In this document: piece by piece, positions 53,517 to 63,860 of the stretch
How positions within the stretch are numbered: position 1 is the stretch's first letter
How the letters are laid out: each line of letters starts with the position of its first letter
Source of the DNA: Pseudoips prasinana
Lineage: Eukaryota; Arthropoda; Insecta; Lepidoptera; Nolidae
DNA: 64,000 nucleotides
NCBI GenBank assembly: GCA_951640165.1
Contig: OX621255.1
Location: 31,346,001-31,410,000, forward strand
Direction of reading: 5' to 3'
The notes under the pieces: model-generated
What the model was told of the DNA's origin: nothing
Seen by the model: only the letters and a program-made list of their open reading frames with translations
Database searches by the model: none
Program-made: the position numbers and the translations under genes

Positions 53517-54640
53517 CAAGGAAAACATTTATATATGGATAATATTTATAATTAACCTTATGTAATAACACAGAAGCCTTAATTTTTCATAAGTACTTCT
53601 TGGATTCTCCAATGTTGTAATATCTTCAGAAAGCTTATCCAATATAAGCAAGTTAATTTCAGAATGGTTCTAATCGCAACCACTGGTTTGACTGTTAACA
53701 AAGTCAACCCATAATAATACTTCATCATTGTATTATTATTATTTGAGTCATCTGCTCAAGGAACTTCGTATTCCTGTCAAGGTTCAACAATTCTTGAACT
53801 TCAACATCAATTGTATAAGTAATACTATCTTGTATCACTTATGAAGATTTAGTTCTTTGTATTCATTACCCAAGTAATGACTGCTTGATATGAAAGCATT
53901 CAATATTAGTAAGAAAATCTGAATATGGTTCTAATTGGAACCACTTATATGACTATTAACTGAGTCAATATCAGTATAATCAATACTTTGAAGGTGTGTT
54001 ACTAATCATTTGTGATTATTGTCAAAAATCAATGATCTCTTGATCTTCAACATGGTAGGTAGAAATGTTGCATAATAACATCATTGGAACTTTTGTAAAG
54101 GTTCTACTAATCTTCCATAGATCCTTAAAAAGACTGCTTGGAGGCCGGCCTTAAGTACCAAGACATCATTATGGAACTTAATAAATTTTAGGTTAATCCT
54201 AAACACAGCACGTCATGTTTGCTGTTGTAGAATAGCCTCTACTATCTTCCATAGAGAACTAAATAAGACTGTCAGTGACCGGTCTTAAGCACACATGACA
54301 TCAGTTTTCTCTTCCACTGATAGTACATGTATTCAAAATTAACCTCTGAACCAAAGACTATACATTAGTCAAATGGTTATAATGGATTACCTACTATTAA
54401 CCCAGTTAATAACTCAGGTACTTTTATTTAGAAGTTATTATATTAATTACTATCTAACATTGATAGCTTTCATTCAATAATAGATATAATTCTGGTTCTA
54501 TCGTCTAGTTAGTTTAAACATAGAATTAGTTTTAAAAGTATTTGTCTTATAAATACATAAATAATACAACCTTTGGGAGCATTCCAACATATTCGTGTAT
54601 GAAAATAGAATCGTTCTAGCATCTAGACTCAACTAAAATT
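53310..54640. repeat. AT-rich region with diverged tandem repeats
   Basis: Two loose repeats: GGTTCTAAT(C/T)G(C/G)AACCAC(T) followed by GACT(G/A)TTAAC and AGTCAA occurs near 53670 and 53935. TCTACTA(A)TCTTCCATAGA, AAGACTG and CCGG(C/T)CTTAAG occur near 54108 and 54239. An (AT)n microsatellite lies at 53478-53512. No coding frame. Confidence 0.4.
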
Positions 54641-54879
54641 ACCGAGCATTCGTAATAATGTAACAATTTAAATAGAAGTAACAAAGCCTCACCTGTGTTC
54701 AAAGCTTACCAACACGAGATGACGCTTCCTTCATTATCTCTCCTTTAAAACAGATGATACAACCAACATTCAGCCGATCTTCCACTCTAATTACACCAGA
54801 AACGACGCTCACTTCTCAATCTTCTATAGCACTCCTGAAACCACACTTAAAACTTCTGAAACAACTTTTCTTTCGTTAC

Positions 54880-54960
54880 CGTCTGGCGCGAAGCGCCGCC
54901 ATCCTCTTGACAGTCCCCATATTGCCAAAATGCGTCGTCAATAATGCCACATCCGGTCAG
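54880..54960 (-). promoter_or_regulatory. First-exon/promoter-like segment
   Basis: On the minus strand, AAGAGGATGGCGGCGCTTCG gives a good start-codon context (ATG 54900-54902). MAALRAR follows, then GACG|GTAACG, a donor-like junction at 54879/54880. A GC patch is unusual here. A second donor-like CAGGTGAGGC is at about 54690-54700. Its reading phase does not fit a direct join to the exon-like frame at 53309, so an intermediate exon would be needed. Low support. Confidence 0.2.
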
Positions 54961-55570
54961 TCTCATTAATTAAATAAATGTAATCTGCATAATCACATAA
55001 AAATAAATAGTTAATCTTCTATCAAAACGACAGTTAGTATTATTTTACACATATAAATTTATTAATACATTATCCATTATTGTATATGAATAATAAGTAG
55101 CTGTTTTGTGAAACAATCATTTTTCCCGGTAATCCTATAACTGTTCCCATTGGTCGATTTCAAGATTAGAGAAGGGACTAATCTTTATAGTAACTAGTGA
55201 TGTCCCTATATGTAAATTATTACGATAATTGAACAAATGTTAAGCTTGTTCCACACATATTTGCATCGATTAGTCTAAATTTGATAATCAGGCATAATAC
55301 GAATTAAAATACTATAAATCAGTTGTTATATTTTGTTTCATTTAAAAGATATTTTGCAACACGCCAGCTAAATTATAGTACGATTAGCTGGACGAAGGAT
55401 ATGTGAATAATCTCAACGTGACGAGCCAGTATGGTTAATTACAGTAAACAGACAACTATTAAACACACTTATATATTTCTGAATACATACATCTTTTAGG
55501 TAAATTAAACCGAGATACAAAATAAATAATAATGCTCATCACACAATCATGTTGTTCATGAGGTAAGTAA
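54961..55570. other. AT-rich, nothing recognised
   Basis: No feature seen between the GC patch and the mariner. Confidence 0.3.
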
Positions 55571-55572
55571 TA

Positions 55573-56854
55573 GGTCTTTACCTATGAAATTGCCGTTTTG
55601 TATGAAAAAATTTAAACGAATTTTTTTCATGAACTTTTTTATTTGTATTAATCGAAGTAATCACCCATGCAATCAATGCATCTTTGCCATCGCAGTGGCA
55701 GTTTATTGATGCCCTTCTTAAAGAAATCAGCTGGACGGGAGGCAACAAATTCTTCAAAGGCATTTTGTACTGCCTCTCGGGTATTGAATTTTTTTCCCGC
55801 CAAGAAGTTATCCAAATTCTGGAAAAAGTAGTAGTCTGTAGGCGCAAGGTCTGGTGAGTAGGGCGGATGACGGAGAGCTTCCAACCCCAGTTCTTGCAAC
55901 TTGGAGACCGTCTGCTGTGCAGTATGAGGTCGCGCGTTGTCGTGCAGGAGCAGCGGAGACGAGCGATTGACCAATGCTGGTTGGAGATGCGCCAGCTTCT
56001 CCATCATTGTGCTCAGTTCTTCACAGTACACATCTGCAGTAATGCTCACCCCGTTTGGTAAGAAGCTGTGATGAATCACACCGGCGCTAGACCACCAAAC
56101 AGTGACCATCACTTTTCTAGGGGTAAGTTTTCGTTTAGGGCATTGTTTAGGTGCTGAACCAGGATCCAACCAACTTGCTGAGCGCTTGCGGTTATCAAAC
56201 AGAATCCATTTTTCATCGCAGGTAACAATGCGGTTCAAAATTCCTTCATTTGTGTGTCTGTTGAGCAGTGCAAGGCACGTCTCGACGCGTACTTCGCGCT
56301 GGCGATCATTGAGTTCGTGGGGCACCCATTTGTCAAGCTTTTTTACCTTGCCAATTTGACGCAAATGGACCAATATTGTTTTGACGCTAACGTCGAAAGC
56401 TGCTGCTAATTCAGCCGTAGATTGTGTATCATCAGCTTCCACAACCGCCTTTAATTCGTCATTGTCGACCAAAGTCTTCGGACGACCGCGAGGTTCATTT
56501 TTCAGGTCGAAATTTCCAGAACGGAAGCGAGCAAACCAATAACAGGTGGTGCGTTGGTTTGTAGTGTTAGCTCCGTAAACGTCGTTGATGTTGCGTGCCG
56601 CTTGTGTCGCGTTGCTGCCACGACGGTACTCATATTCCATAATTACTCGAATTTTTAACGTATCCATGATGACGAAAAAGATTGAAATGCGATGAAAATG
56701 TAACACTAATCAATAAAGAAATGACTACTTTTGGAAAAAAGAATCCATGTTTTTAAAATAAAATTAATTTGAAATTAGAATTCTTAGCCAAACAAAAATT
56801 ATTTTGATTTGAAATGGCCAGTACTGCAGAACGGCAATTTCATAGGTAAAGACC
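55573..56854 (-). mobile_element. Mariner element with intact transposase
   Basis: 1,282 bp between TA dinucleotides (55571-55572 and 56855-56856). Terminal inverted repeats of about 28 bp begin GGTCTTTACCTATGAAATTG at both ends and differ at a single position. A complete transposase frame lies between. Size, TA target and repeat layout are those of mariner elements. Confidence 0.93.
55648..56667 (-). CDS. Mariner transposase (cecropia-subfamily-like)
   Basis: 339 codons from ATG 56665-56667 to the stop at 55648; the in-frame GTG upstream is not used in eukaryotes. Typical mariner transposases are about 345 residues, so this is full length. The N-terminal DNA-binding region has YWFARFRSGNFDL (about 43-55), GRPKTLVD (61-68) and FDVSVKTILVHL (91-102). 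The WVPHEL linker is at 114-119. The catalytic triad is D34D: D151 in VTCDEKWILFD, D243 in LLHDNARPH, D278 in YSPDLAPTDYYFF, with exactly 34 residues between the last two. All three Asp are present and no stop or frameshift is seen. It would excise and insert the element at TA. Subfamily is inferred from resemblance to cecropia/Hsmar1-type proteins. Confidence 0.95.
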   Translation of the reverse strand: MDTLKIRVIMEYEYRRGSNATQAARNINDVYGANTTNQRTTCYWFARFRSGNFDLKNEPRGRPKTLVDNDELKAVVEADDTQSTAELAAAFDVSVKTILVHLRQIGKVKKLDKWVPHELNDRQREVRVETCLALLNRHTNEGILNRIVTCDEKWILFDNRKRSASWLDPGSAPKQCPKRKLTPRKVMVTVWWSSAGVIHHSFLPNGVSITADVYCEELSTMMEKLAHLQPALVNRSSPLLLHDNARPHTAQQTVSKLQELGLEALRHPPYSPDLAPTDYYFFQNLDNFLAGKKFNTREAVQNAFEEFVASRPADFFKKGINKLPLRWQRCIDCMGDYFD

Positions 56855-57004
56855 TAATATATATTTTATTTCTTTGATGCTGGTGGTTTTTTTTAAAGTG
56901 TAAACTGAAGCGTTGTGCACTTTTTGGGTGATCTAAAAGCGTGAAACCTTGTCATTGTTACTGAATGCTTACCATGAGCTATAGGTACGTGTACATAGAT
57001 ATAC

Positions 57005-57303
57005 CTCCGGGCATTCCTAGTATAATAATAATATCCTTGGGCATTATTTACACACGGCCATCTGATCCCAAACTAAGCAGCGCTTGTACTATGGAAAACA
57101 GATAACTGATATACTACATATACTACTTTTCTTTTGTAAATACATACTTGTACAGATAATTACACCCAGACTCAGGACAAGCAGACATGTTCATGCACAC
57201 AAATATCTGTCCTGGTGGGAAACGAACCCACGACTTCCGACGTGAAAAAACCATTTTCATTTGCGTGCAAAGCCAACAACCAACCAAGCCAACAGGCTCG
57301 TCA
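57005..57303 (-). repeat. SINE2 copy with a longer head insertion
   Basis: Plus-strand landmarks: ATATCCTTGGGCATTATTTA, CATCTGATCCCAAACTAAGC, AACAGATAACTGATATACTA, ACACCCAGACTCAGGACAAG, GGTGGGAAACGAACCCACGA, AACCAAGCCAACAGGCTCG. A stretch of about 40 bp (TTCCGACGTGAAAAAACCAT...) lies between box B and box A. The frame at 57123-57332 is not a gene. Confidence 0.7.
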
Positions 57304-57747
57304 CATAACAAGTATACATTATATGTATACAAATAGTATATCCACTGTGAAGTATCAACTATTTATTTTATTGTAGATTCTATAGATGAAAACTATAAAA
57401 ATAATTTTCACTTGTATCGACAGTCCCTACAGAATATCCCGCTTTTAAATGTATTTTACTCTTTTTAGTGACCAAGTTTTATGTCGCAATCAATAATTCT
57501 AAGAAAACCTTGTATAATACTTTAACTGGACCCGATTTCCTTCAACTCTTATTTTCCTTATAAATCCTAAACTTATAATCGGATTTTGATAAAGTTTATG
57601 TCGGGCCATGTCACAAATATTTAAAAAAAAATATGATATTCCGGACGAGTTTACAAACGTTATTTTTATTTAATAACATTTAAAAATACATAAAAAAACA
57701 TGTATTGAAGCATTCGTAAACCACTGAAGTTTGTAATTAATGTTACA

Positions 57748-58274
57748 TACATACATACATAGACTCACGCCTGTTTCCCAGAGGGGTAGGCAGAGACAAC
57801 GGATTTCCATTTGTCACGATCTTTGCACACGTCTTTTGCCTCGATTACTGTCATTATATTCTTCATACATGCTCGCCGGTTTAGGGTACTTCTGACCTGC
57901 CCTTTCTTGAGAACGTCTCCGATTTGGTCAGAGAATGTTCGACGAAGTTGTTCCATTCACACAGGCCAGGTCTTTGGTCAATCTTCTTTCATTCATCCTC
58001 TCTAAATGGCCAAACCATCTCAGCATTCCTTTTTCAATCTTTGTGACTACATCTTCTTTCACACCACAACGCTCTCTTACATCAGTATTTCGAATTCTGT
58101 CTCTCAAAGTCACACCACACATACTTCTCAGAGCTCTCATTTCCACTGCATTTATTTTACTTTCATTCATGTTCTGCCATACCCAACTTTCACTTCCATA
58201 CATTAAAGTTGACACTAACACTCCATCGTGCACGGCCAGTCACGTCTTCTTTGAAACTTGCCGGCTACTCATAC
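57748..58274 (-). pseudogene. Family-A LINE 3' fragment with 11-bp TSD
   Basis: 527 bp flanked by perfect TTAATGTTACA repeats (57737-57747 and 58275-58285). The minus strand encodes the C-terminal domain: [58 protein letters not shown]. After a small deletion and frame change come [20 protein letters not shown] and [18 protein letters not shown]. Strongly 5'-truncated, about 97% like the copy at 24793 by eye. The plus-strand frames here are shadows. Confidence 0.85.
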
Positions 58275-58414
58275 TTAATGTTACACTAATTTAAGTCTAT
58301 ATCATTGATAAACAGGACACATATAATATGAATGTTGAATAATAAAATAAGTTTGTAATACAAGAGTGTCACCAAAACGGTTTTTATGGAATTAAAACTT
58401 AAATTTTATAATAA

Positions 58415-58664
58415 TAATATCTAGGGACAATGACACACAGATCATCCTAGCCCCAAACTAAGCAAAGCTTGTACTATGGGTACCAGGCGACGATATACAT
58501 ACTTATATAGATAGATAAATACTTAAATATATAGAAAACATCCATGACTCAGAAACAAATATTCGTGCTCATCACACAAGTATTTGCACTTACCGGGATT
58601 CGAACCCAGGACCACCAGCTTCGTAGGCAGGAGCACTACCAACTAGGCTACGGTGACCGTCATA
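58415..58664 (-). repeat. SINE1 copy, well preserved
   Basis: AATATCTAGGGACAATGACA at the left, GGTACCAGGCGACGATATAC next, GGGATTCGAACCCAGGACCA (box B) and ACTAGGCTACGGTGACCGTC (box A side) at the right. Serves as the reference copy for the family in this window. Confidence 0.85.
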
Positions 58665-58679
58665 AAATAGCTGCGGAGG

Positions 58680-58805
58680 TGCTTCCGATCCGGTATGGTT
58701 CTAAAAGGCCGGCAACGCACTTGCAGCTCCTCTGGTGTTGCGAGTGTTCATGGGCGGTGGTGATCACTTACCATCAGGTGACCCACTTGCTTGTTTGCCA
58801 TCCTA
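58680..58805 (-). repeat. Dispersed repeat, fragment of the 34.2 kb family
   Basis: AAAGGCCGGCAACGCACTTG, GGGCGGTGGTGATCACTTAC and CATCAGGTGACCCACTTGCT are the reverse of 34255-34360. Confidence 0.6.
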
Positions 58806-59999
58806 TTATCCAAAAAATAAAGCGATTGAAACTTAAGACTTAAAGCAATTAATTATTAATTAACCTGTAAAACTGGACAACGTGTTAAATATCAACTTGC
58901 TAATTACACTTTTAAAAAAATTAATTTTGTAAAGCCGTGGTTATGTGACCGGGAGGGAAACTCGAGTTTAGACTGTTGAAACCTTTTTATTCCACACAAA
59001 ATTACTGTATACAGAAGGTAACCCCTAGTTAGTTACCTCACGGTGTTTCGACGGCGACACCGCACCGTAGAAATAATTAGGGTAGTAAGTAGTACTAGGT
59101 CTAAAGTAGTATAACAGTTCAAGAGCTAACTAGTAGCATAGTAAATTTATCACTCACGAAAATGTCGAAAGTGGGTCATGTTTTCTTGTGAACATTTCAC
59201 TTGCGACTTCTAATTCGACGGTAACGACATCTAGTGACGTGTGGCCTACAATTTAAAAAATCCCCGACATTAGTCGCAGTTTTTAGTATTATACTAGTCT
59301 AGCCCTTACATTTCATACCCATATTGAGGGAGTTATGAACAAAAATACGTAATTCGCCATTTTGTGACAGTGGGCATGTTGGATTTGAAATTTATCATAA
59401 TGTATAGTATGCTACTATTCAATCCCTTTCATTTGATACCTATATAGAGGGAGTCGTGTAAAAATATGTTATCTGTCATTTTGTGGCGGCGGCCATCTTG
59501 GACCAATTTCCATCAAACGTAGCTAAAACCACTCTCGACCTTTCAAACAAAAAATCAAAATCAAAAATTCCCATACAATAATTAGAGCCTGTCTAGGCAG
59601 ACACTATTTTGCGTCCGGGGTTAAAATAATTAATTCCTAATTAATAAAAAAAATAATTGCATTATTTACACAGACGCATATTTACGGAGGCCCAAAAAAA
59701 TTTTGTATTTCACTTATTACTTTTCTTTAATACGTTCACTTTCGTGAGACTACTCCTTGAACTCCCCCAAATCAAATCGAATCATTATTTATTTGCCATC
59801 AATGTATGTAGGTAACAAAAATTAATTACCTACAGTAAATTATAAATTAATGCTTTCAGTATAAAATAATAACTATGTTAACAATCAATAATCTTACAAA
59901 GAATAACTATCGTTAAGGAAATCAGTAGTTGTGACAATCTCTTTTAAAAAATGTGAGATATGCCATCTTTTAAATTTTGGGGTATTTTAATAATGATAA

Positions 60000-60265
60000 T
60001 AATAATATCTACGGAAAATGTCACACAGATCACCCTAGCCCCAAACTAAGCAAAGCTTGTACTATGGGTACCGAGCAAAGCTTGTACTATGGGTACCAGG
60101 CGATGATATACATGCTTATATAGATAGATAATACTTATATACATAGAACACATCCATGACTCAGAAACAAATATTCGTGCTCATCACACAAATATTTACA
60201 CTTACCGGGATTCGAACCCAGGACCACCAGCTTCGTAGGCAGGAGCACTACCAACTAGGCTAGGC
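60000..60265 (-). repeat. SINE1 copy with internal 29-bp duplication
   Basis: Like 58415-58664, but a piece reading AGCAAAGCTTGTACTATGGG is present twice in a row (about 60048-60098). The right end reads GGCTAGGCTAGG. Confidence 0.8.
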
Positions 60266-60659
60266 TAGGTTTTATCATATATTACAGGCCCCATTCGCAA
60301 AAGACTTCCCTAATAAATAAATTCTACCATTATTAATGTTACACTTTGTATAAAGACAATTCATAAAAAAATCCTTCTTCAATTGTTACTTAAATCCCAT
60401 ATAACCCTTTAAGTCTTAAAAGCACTCGTATATTGCGTATTTATAGCTTTACATTCATATTTAACAATGTTACATCACACATAATAGTAGCTTAACCTCA
60501 CAACGCTAATCCACTCACTTAATACATAACACATCACAAACAAAGTCTGCGAAACTGGAGGTCGTTTCCATTGGCTTAGACGATACGTCATGATATCAAT
60601 AAAAATAGTAATAGCCTTATTTCAGGAGGACGGTATTACCCCATGAGTTCCGGAAGGAA

Positions 60660-60965
60660 TATTAGCCCGCTGTTTTAAGAATAAATAAACACAATGACCA
60701 TCAAGAGGCGTAGTTCAGATTCAGATTCTTTTAAAGACAGCTCCCCATATAAATAAGTAAATCCCTGAATTGCGGGGTATTTTATAAATAAGCAATTCAC
60801 GGACATAAAGTGCACCCAGACGCAGTTCCAGATGTACTGCGGGATGTTTGACCAATCCAGGACGAGATGATCGGCCAATGATAAAAGCGTCTCCTGCGTG
60901 AACTTCACATATGGATTTTCTCTTTTTGGTACTTTTGCTATCTTGTAACCTACAATAAAAGTCTT
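60660..60965 (-). repeat. SINE-like block (family 3), unit 1 version
   Basis: Minus strand: GGTCAAACATCCCGCAGTAC (box B-like), CTGGGTGCACTTTATGTCCG, ATTTATAAAATACCCCGCAA, TGTCTTTAAAAGAATC. Parts match the tRNA-headed SINE at 63050-63475. It leaves a 77-codon frame (60675-60908) that I read as fortuitous. Confidence 0.45.
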
Positions 60966-61038
60966 TTTTATATATAAAAATAAATCTTCATCGAAGCCAC
61001 CAAGCCGACTACAACCTACCCAATAATCAATTGAGGAG

Positions 61039-62968
61039 GACTTCTAATTCGACGGTAACGACATCTAGTGACTTGTGGCCTACAATATAAAAAATCCCCG
61101 ACATTAGTCGCAGTTTATAGTATTATACTAGTCTAGCCCTTGCATTTCATACCCATATTGAGGGAGTTATGTACAAAAATACGTAATTCGCCATTTTGTG
61201 ATAGTGGCCATGTTGGATTTGAAATTTATCATAATGTATAGTATGCTACTTTTCAATCCCTTTCATTTGATACCTATATAGAGGGAGTCGTGTAAAAATA
61301 TGTTATCTGTCATTTTGTGGCGGCGGCCATCTTGGACCAATTTCCATCAAACGTAGCTAAAACCACTCTCGAGCTTTCAAACAAAAAATCAAAATCAAAA
61401 TCGATTCATTCGTATGAGAGCTATGATGCCACAGACAGACACACAGAGACAGACAGGCAGACACTATTTTGCGTCCGGGGTTAAAAAAAAATTCCCATAC
61501 AATAATTAGAGCCTGTCTAGGCAGACACTATTTTGCGTCCGGGGTTAAAATAATTAATTCCTAATTAATAAAAAAAATAATTGCATTATTTACACAGACG
61601 CATATTTACGGAGGCCCAAAAAAATTTTGTATTTCACTTATTACTTTTCTTTAATACGTTCACTTTCGTGAGACTACTCCTTGAACTCCCCCAAATCAAA
61701 TCGAATCATTATTTATTTGCCATCAATGTATGTAGGTAACAAAAATTAATTACCTACAGTAAATTATAAATTAATGCTTTCAGTATAAAATAATAACTAT
61801 GTTAACAATCAATAATCTTACAAAGAATAACTATCGTTAAGGAAATCAGTAGTTGTGACAATCTCTTTTAAAAAATGTGAGATATGCCATCTTTTAATAT
61901 TGGGGTATTTTAATAATGATAATAATAATATCTACGGAAAATGTCACACAGATCACCCTAGCCCCAAACTAAGCAAAGCTTGTACTATGGGTACCGAGCA
62001 AAGCTTGTACTATGGGTACCAGGCGATGATATACATGCTTATATAGATAGATAATACTTATATACATAGAACACATCCATGACTCAGAAACAAATATTCG
62101 TGCTCATCACACAAATATTTACACTTACCGGGATTCGAACCCAGGACCACCAGCTTCGTAGGCAGGAGCACTACCAACTAGGCTAGGCTAGGTTTTATCA
62201 TATATTACAGGCCCCATTCGCAAAAGACTTCCCTAATAAATAAATTCTACCATTATTAATGTTACACTTTGTATAAAGACAATTCATAAAAAAATCCTTC
62301 TTCAATTGTTACTTAAATCCCATATAACCCTTTAAGTCTTAAAAGCACTCGTATATTGCGTATTTATAGCTTTACATTCATATTTAACAATGTTACATCA
62401 CACATAATAGTAGCTTAACCTCACAACGCTAATCCACTCACTTAATACATAACACATCACAAACAAAGTCTGCGAAACTGGAGGTCGTTTCCATTGGCTT
62501 AGACGATACGTCATGATATCAATAAAAATAGTAATAGCCTTATTTCAGGAGGACGGTATTACCCCATGAGTTCCGGAAGGAATATTAGCCCGCTGTTTTA
62601 AGAATAAATAAACACAATGACCATCAAGAAGCGTCGTTCAGATTAAGATTCTTTTAAAGACAGCCCCCATATAAATAAGTAAATTCCTGAATCACTGGGT
62701 ATTTTATAAACAAGCAATTCACAGACATAAAGTGCACCTAGACGCAGACCCAGTTGTACTGCGGGATGTTTGACCAATCCAGGACGAGATGATCGGCCAA
62801 TAATAAAATCGTCTCCTGCGTGAGCTTCACACACGGATTTTCTCTTTTTGGTACTTTTGCTATCTTGTAACCTACAATAAAAGTCTTTTTTATATATAAA
62901 AATAAATCTTCATCGAAACCACCAAGCCGATTACAACCTACCCAATAATCAATTGAGAAGAGGAGGAC
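61039..62968. repeat. Tandem duplication, unit 2
   Basis: Follows unit 1 closely but carries about 90 extra bp near 61401-61490 (CGATTCATTCGTATGAGAGC, GACAGACACACAGAGACAG). The part 61555-62630 is almost identical to unit 1; the part 62630-62850 differs at many positions. Confidence 0.9.
61918..62188 (-). repeat. SINE1 copy in duplication unit 2
   Basis: Same internal 29-bp duplication as 60000-60265, showing the SINE was present before the segment duplicated. Confidence 0.8.
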
Positions 62969-63049
62969 GCTGCCTTCACTCCTGAATTTAGGAGCATCAA
63001 TTATAAACACATAAATAGTTTTATACTGCTGTATATATTTAGTTATTTT

Positions 63050-63475
63050 TTAAAGACAACGTCCGCACTAGGTCTTTTAATCCCTGTGTCGCGGGATACT
63101 TTACAAACATATAATAGACGGACACAAATTACATCCAAACTCAGAACAACTAATAATAATATAATAATATCTAGGGACAATGTCACACAGATCATTCTAG
63201 CCCCAAACTAAGCAAAGCTTGTACTATGGGTACCAGGCGACGATATACATACTTATATAGATAGATAAATACTAATATACATAGAAAACATCCATGACTC
63301 AGAAACAAATATTCATGCTCATCACACAAATATTTCGAAGGCGGGAGCTCTACTAACTAGGCTACGGTGACCGTCATGGGGCACACAAATAGTTGCCCGG
63401 CGCGGAACTCGAACCCGTGACTCGAAGCGGCGAGGCAACTGTCTTAGCCACTGCGCCACACGTGTAGTCTATCAG
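63050..63475 (-). repeat. tRNA-headed SINE (family 3) split by a SINE1
   Basis: Minus strand head at 63475-63385: TGTGGCGCAGTGGCTAAGAC (box A) and TCACGGGTTCGAGTTCCGC (box B). The body continues at 63158-63050 (GTTCTGAGTTTGGATG, TGTGTCCGTCTATTATATG, GTATCCCGCGACACAGGG). The gap is filled by the SINE1 at about 63160-63376. Confidence 0.65.
63160..63376 (-). repeat. SINE1 copy with internal deletion, nested
   Basis: ATAATATCTAGGGACAATGT at the left, ATCACACAAATATTTCGAAG where box B should be, then CTACTAACTAGGCTACGGTG at the right. About 40 bp including box B are deleted. Confidence 0.75.
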
Positions 63476-63489
63476 ATCAGTATATAAAA

Positions 63490-63860
63490 TCAGAATATTA
63501 TCAACCCATCTCATCTTGTGGGGGGCGTAGAAGTCGACCCGACGGAATATCTACCAGTGCCTCTAGCACGAGTTCCTGCAGTTTACTTACTCGATCACAC
63601 GTACAGTTTTGTCCCATACATTGAGCACCATTGTTTTAGTTCTTAATAGTTTCCGCGAGAGGCGCTGGTGCTCAATGTATGGGAGAAACTGTACGTGTGA
63701 TCGAGTAAGTAAACTGCAGGAACTCGTGTAGAGGCTCAGAGGACGGGCAGCAGCTTCATTTTGAGCACTATAACCATCTTACTGCGTTTGCCAACCCGTC
63801 TGCCACGAGTGGCAATTACGGCGTATCCCCCCAAGATTTTGTCCAGCAGTGCAACTGTAA
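63490..63860 (+). repeat. LINE 3' end carrying a foldback insertion
   Basis: Left CAACCCATCTCATCTTGTGG, GGGGGCGTAGAAGTCGACC. Right GAGGACGGGCAGCAGC, GCCAACCCGTCTGCCACGAG, TTTTGTCCAGCAGTGCAACT. Same tail as 30676-31150. A foldback element interrupts it at 63558-63735. Confidence 0.6.
63558..63735. mobile_element. Foldback/MITE element with ~65-75 bp terminal repeats
   Basis: The left arm (GCACGAGTTCCTGCAGTTTA ... CATACATTGAGCACCA) returns reversed (TGGTGCTCAATGTATGGGAG ... CTGCAGGAACTCGTG) with few differences, around a ~35-bp centre. Non-coding. The arms extend with one mismatch into CCTCTA/TAGAGG. Confidence 0.7.

Larger units (their letters stand above)
59205..61038. repeat. Tandem duplication, unit 1
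   Basis: A 1.83 kb unit starting GACTTCTAATTCGACGGTAA. It is repeated directly from 61039. It contains a non-coding repeat (59205-59640, with CTATTTTGCGTCCGGGGTTA), a SINE1 (60000-60265) and a SINE-like block (60660-60960). The junction with unit 2 shows only GAC-level microhomology. Confidence 0.9.

Noticed and set aside
60675..60908. 77-codon frame (and 62738-63010) as a conserved small protein
   Set aside because: The frame overlaps SINE-like sequence and part of a tandem duplication. The second unit's version has a different extent and ending. The repeated protein text follows from the duplication.
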